Source of the DNA: Edaphobacter bradus
GTDB lineage: Bacteria; Acidobacteriota; Terriglobia; Terriglobales; Acidobacteriaceae
Direction: 5' to 3'
DNA length: 64,000 nucleotides
Assembly: GCF_025685645.1 (NCBI RefSeq)
Contig: NZ_JAGSYF010000002.1
Span: forward strand, 930,907 to 994,906
Below are positions 63,155 through 64,000 of the stretch, in pieces. Positions within the stretch are counted from its first letter, which is position 1; the number at the start of each line of letters is the position of its first letter. Made by a program: the position numbers and the translations under genes. The notes below the pieces were generated by a model. That model worked only from the letters and a program-made list of their open reading frames with translations, searched no databases and had not been told where the DNA came from.

Positions 63155-64000
63155 ATGATCGTAGCGATGCAGGACCATGCAACCGAAGAGAACATTCAGA
63201 TAGTGATCGAGCGGATGGTGGAGCTCGGCTTCAGCGTTCACCGCACGACAGGCGCGGCGCAGACGATTCTGGCGGGCGTGGGCACGCCGGATCACTTTGA
63301 CGTGGCGGAGTTCAAGGTCCTGCCCGGGGTGCATGATGCGTATCGCATCTCGTCGCCATACAAGCTGGCGGGACGGAACTTCCGGCCCGAGGGAACGAAG
63401 GTCACGTTCCCGAACGGCGTCGTGGTCGGCAACAAGGAAGTCGTGGTGATGGCCGGGCCGTGCTCGGTGGAGTCGCGGGAGCAGATCCTGTTGAGCGCGA
63501 AACAGGTCGCCGCGGCGGGCGGAAAGTTCTTGCGTGGCGGAGCCTTCAAGCCGCGCAGCTCGCCGTACAGCTTCCAGGGCATGGGGCTCGAAGGGCTGAA
63601 GCTGCTGCGCGAGGTGTCGAACGAGACCGGCCTGCTGGTCATCACCGAGGTCATGGAGATCTCGCAGATCGAGCTGATGCTGCCGTACATCGACTGCTTC
63701 CAGGTGGGGGCGCGCAATATGCAGAACTTCAACCTGCTGCGCGAGCTTGGCAACGTGCGCAAGCCGGTGCTGCTGAAGCGCGGCATCTCGGCGACCATCG
63801 AAGAAGTCCTGCTGTCTGCCGAGTACATCCTCTCCGGCGGCAACTACGACCTGATGCTCTGCGAGCGCGGAATTCGCACCTATGAGACTTACACGCGCAA
63901 CACGATGGACATCTCGGCGATTCCGGTGCTGAAGAAGCTGACGCACCTTCCGGTGCTGGGCGATCCGTCGCACGGCGTCGGCATCCGCGACCTGGTTCCG
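63155..64000 (+). CDS. aroF: 3-deoxy-7-phosphoheptulonate synthase (partial at 3' end)
   Basis: The frame is open from the ATG at 63155 to the window end (282 codons, no stop). First enzyme of the shikimate pathway: joins phosphoenolpyruvate and erythrose 4-phosphate. N-terminal ~80 residues ([20 protein letters not shown]) form the small ACT-like part of the type I-beta family; then [51 protein letters not shown] and [14 protein letters not shown] follow. The C-terminus is outside the window. Directly after chorismate mutase, so the arrangement is a split form of the Bacillus fusion. Confidence 0.95.
   Translation, partial: MIVAMQDHATEENIQIVIERMVELGFSVHRTTGAAQTILAGVGTPDHFDVAEFKVLPGVHDAYRISSPYKLAGRNFRPEGTKVTFPNGVVVGNKEVVVMAGPCSVESREQILLSAKQVAAAGGKFLRGGAFKPRSSPYSFQGMGLEGLKLLREVSNETGLLVITEVMEISQIELMLPYIDCFQVGARNMQNFNLLRELGNVRKPVLLKRGISATIEEVLLSAEYILSGGNYDLMLCERGIRTYETYTRNTMDISAIPVLKKLTHLPVLGDPSHGVGIRDLVP

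Noticed and set aside
63062..63973. 303-codon frame on the minus strand
   Set aside because: Antisense to the DAHP synthase gene, whose sense frame is clearly the real one.

Overview
The window is a GC-rich bacterial chromosome segment that looks like Acidobacteriota, most likely class Terriglobia (Granulicella/Edaphobacter/Terriglobus type). The reasons are three very large Oar-like TonB-dependent receptors with an N-terminal carboxypeptidase-regulatory domain, further secreted proteins carrying the same domain, a WXXGXW-type Pro/Gln-rich envelope protein, an ECF sigma factor with DGPF/VOC proteins, and several families of short intergenic repeats. The placement comes from gene content only; there is no rRNA gene. 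No tRNA, rRNA, CRISPR array, transposase or prophage was seen.

Layout. 0-6.5 kb: TPR lipoprotein-like secreted protein, an LCMT-type methyltransferase, accD, a TonB-like protein, cobO and rlmH. 6.5-16.9 kb: the widespread obgE-nadD-rsfS-rlmH order is kept on the minus strand but is interrupted by a three-gene envelope cluster (74-aa membrane protein, kinase-like/methyltransferase fusion, membrane sulfatase-fold enzyme) and by a divergent Oar-like receptor. 17.1-24 kb: two tandem Oar-like receptors. 24.2-28 kb: truA, then a repeat-rich patch with a duplicated secreted-protein gene and a truncated HEPN-like remnant. 28.2-34.6 kb: M20 peptidase, EamA transporter, HtrA protease, peptidoglycan-binding protein, serine hydrolase. 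34.7-38.6 kb: small membrane proteins and aconitase. 39-42 kb: a tandem 1.4-kb duplication of a regulatory-domain protein gene in which one copy has lost its start site. 42-48.1 kb: WXXGXW protein, SRPBCC protein, and the DGPF/VOC/ECF sigma operon. 48.2-55 kb: RSH (p)ppGpp enzyme followed by an island-like stretch (AT-rich membrane gene pair, truncated Fic gene, glycine-zipper protein) flanked by a decayed copy of the RSH 3' end, then an intact Fic gene with striking operator-like inverted repeats. 55-60.5 kb: Tat-exported laccase-like oxidase with an outer-membrane partner, a membrane protein, and an AT-rich DUF2167 pair. 60.7-64 kb: trpB-trpA-chorismate mutase-DAHP synthase (the last runs off the window).

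How they fit together. Housekeeping genes (acetyl-CoA carboxylase, ribosome maturation, NAD, (p)ppGpp, aconitase, aromatic amino acids) are interleaved with envelope and polymer-uptake functions. The accessory stretches show repeated local duplication: two secreted-protein genes, two regulatory-domain genes, tandem receptors, and two Fic genes with a duplicated RSH end. The most unusual items are the kinase-like/methyltransferase/sulfatase-fold cluster, the RSH-Fic island, and the start-codon-spanning inverted repeats at the Fic and sigma-factor genes.
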